DNA of 64,000 nucleotides. It comes from Flammeovirga sp. EKP202 (GTDB lineage: Bacteria > Bacteroidota > Bacteroidia > Cytophagales > Flammeovirgaceae). The translations under genes and the position numbers were made by a program. Shown one piece after another: positions 63,701-64,000 of the stretch. Under the pieces are notes generated by a model that was not told where the DNA came from, did no database searches, and saw only the letters and a program-made list of their open reading frames with translations. The stretch lies in contig NZ_JACVVP010000031.1 of NCBI RefSeq assembly GCF_014534745.1, positions 1-64,000 on the forward strand, given 5' to 3'. The stretch's first letter is position 1. Each line of letters opens with the position of its first letter.

Positions 63701-64000
63701 ATACCTTCCTAATGTTTTTGTAACAGCAACTCTAATTAAAGGGGCAAAAGATAATGCACTTCCATTGACAGTTGCACATGGGTTTACATCTATAAAAGTG
63801 GAGTCAGTAAAATCTAAGTTAGCCTTAAAAATTAATGCTCCTAAAGAAAGTAGATCCAACAGAACTCAAGAAATTGAGGTGGTCGCTGAAAGTGGTGAGA
63901 AAAATATAGAAATGACTATTGCAGTAGTGGATGAAGGGATTCTTCAAATCAAAAACTATAAAACACCAAATCCTTTCAACTACTTCTACCAAAATAGAGC
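60762..64000 (+). CDS. Alpha-2-macroglobulin family lipoprotein (partial, runs off the window)
   Basis: An open frame of 1079 codons with no stop before the window end, so the C-terminus is missing. It starts MKQKLRACLLLLLFFNLLIG followed by the lipobox cysteine (residue 22). A Big_5-like domain comes first, then macroglobulin domains; TYIYGDRNLYRPGETIYYKT (about 564-583) is the typical macroglobulin-repeat signature and AVVDEGILQIKNYKTPNPF near residue 1053 is the conserved segment before the bait or thioester part. Bacterial versions trap or guard against proteases in the periplasm, often paired with penicillin-binding protein 1C. Whether the thioester is present cannot be seen. Confidence 0.92.
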   Translation, partial: MKQKLRACLLLLLFFNLLIGCDTTTSDDEETKVIYNNFDGEISTFQNLSVTLSKEIRESKNDEWLNEQYFTISPEVKGKFKWTAKNTVIFSPENGFSPSTDYTLKLSESVFAKEGIVLDKSQLNYSFHTPYLKANYASIAWALGKNNQAEPHLTLNFNYSVDREKVAQKIIIKDGDRVLKSELVSKGKGTQVVLAIKGEVPEKEVAVNIIIQKGIMLKRAKVASKEQKLKSIIPKKEKFEISSVVAKILSDQNVIEIKANQGFYNEKLKSKISVSPKVAFEVETIESGVQLVGDFRAGQSYTVSISSEVKGVFRTKLGTRYKKKVVFGEVEPSISFADKKSIYMSNKSSKKIDLNIISVPEVDINIYKIYKNNLYAFFNDNSNYQESDYYYYGPQYYKLGDEVFSQKNVAVNDLPTSGNFQTFSLDFLDENRFNGVYVVEIRSSKKRYLAARKLISISDIGLLVKQGKNSVLVYANSIADASPIENTKITLVSRNNQELISVNTNAKGVAEFKDIESATKGFNVRMIYAEKGNDFNYLNYDQTRVATERFDVGGMRLNSTGLMTYIYGDRNLYRPGETIYYKTITRDKDWNPITDQPIKIKVYLPDGNLLKSERGTLNEEGSYESKVKLMDGGVTGYYTIEVSTANDIILSSKRISVEDFMPDRIKVTTKTDKEQVGVESKFEINATAMNLFGTPASDRSYEIDFSLNRKNIYVKELSEYNFNLKGNISLRYEDHLRQSKTDAAGNFSETFLIEDIYKNSGILEGKLYTTVFDESGRPVRRLNTIEIPTQDYFLGVKDQDWYIKTRQQTRLPLVAVDKNRKIKSGVKAEVELVRYEWQSVMESTYNGRYRYVSRKKEIALEKTSITINGKNTTYDFLPEASGQYEVRIRLPKAKTYISKRYYAYGWGMTSSSAFQVDKEGRVTIEAENPTYQVGDKAKLLFKTPFKGKLLVTVEQDDVLSHYELDTDEQSASLELPIQEEYLPNVFVTATLIKGAKDNALPLTVAHGFTSIKVESVKSKLALKINAPKESRSNRTQEIEVVAESGEKNIEMTIAVVDEGILQIKNYKTPNPFNYFYQNR

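Overview
The window is a 64 kb piece of an AT-rich chromosome from the phylum Bacteroidota, most likely a marine gliding Cytophagales bacterium; Flammeovirga or a close relative is my guess. The evidence is gldN, a PorP/SprF-type T9SS protein, DUF349, DUF4175 and YbbR family proteins, many lipoproteins with short lipoboxes, and promoters with the Bacteroidota -7 element TAnnTTTG. There are no prophage genes, transposases, CRISPR arrays or rRNA genes.

Left part (1-26.3 kb), mostly leftward genes of accessory character: an AraC regulator, a five-bladed-propeller glycoside hydrolase and a secreted FAD oxidoreductase, flanked by an inverted repeat; a lipoprotein; a MITE-like element; a CPBP protease; an alginate-export-type barrel; a TonB-family protein; a DUF6493/SWIM zinc-finger pair; a PorP/SprF protein with a secreted partner; a secreted retropepsin next to a membrane-bound LuxR regulator; fumarylacetoacetase; an aldehyde dehydrogenase; small lipoproteins; a DUF418 protein; and a second LuxR regulator.

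Middle part (26.4-45.1 kb), core genes mixed with origin-like DNA: metG, a methyltransferase, a TPR protein, then a 1.6 kb AT-rich gene-free region with a dense DnaA-box cluster (candidate oriC). It is followed by an Ig-like lipoprotein, mnmG, three parS palindromes, and a tight leftward operon of DUF4175 protein, RsbW-like ATPase and ybeY. A peptide-type ABC binding lipoprotein and xth come next. DnaA boxes, parS and mnmG together suggest that the window lies at or near the replication origin, although gene orientation switches nearer 45.1 kb.

Right part (45.3-64 kb), mostly rightward housekeeping genes: comF, initiator tRNA, nusB, ytxH-like, DUF1573, yajC, ybbR-like, coaE, purH, a pterin dehydratase, leftward mutL and ettA, a DUF349 protein carrying a long RGG/GYQQ low-complexity insert, gldN, and an alpha-2-macroglobulin lipoprotein cut by the window end.

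The observations I rate highest are the DUF349 protein with an RGG-type disordered insert, the DnaA-box/parS origin region including a DnaA-box hairpin, the MITE-like repeat family, and a duplicated promoter that appears to drive only a short untranslated transcript ending in a terminator.
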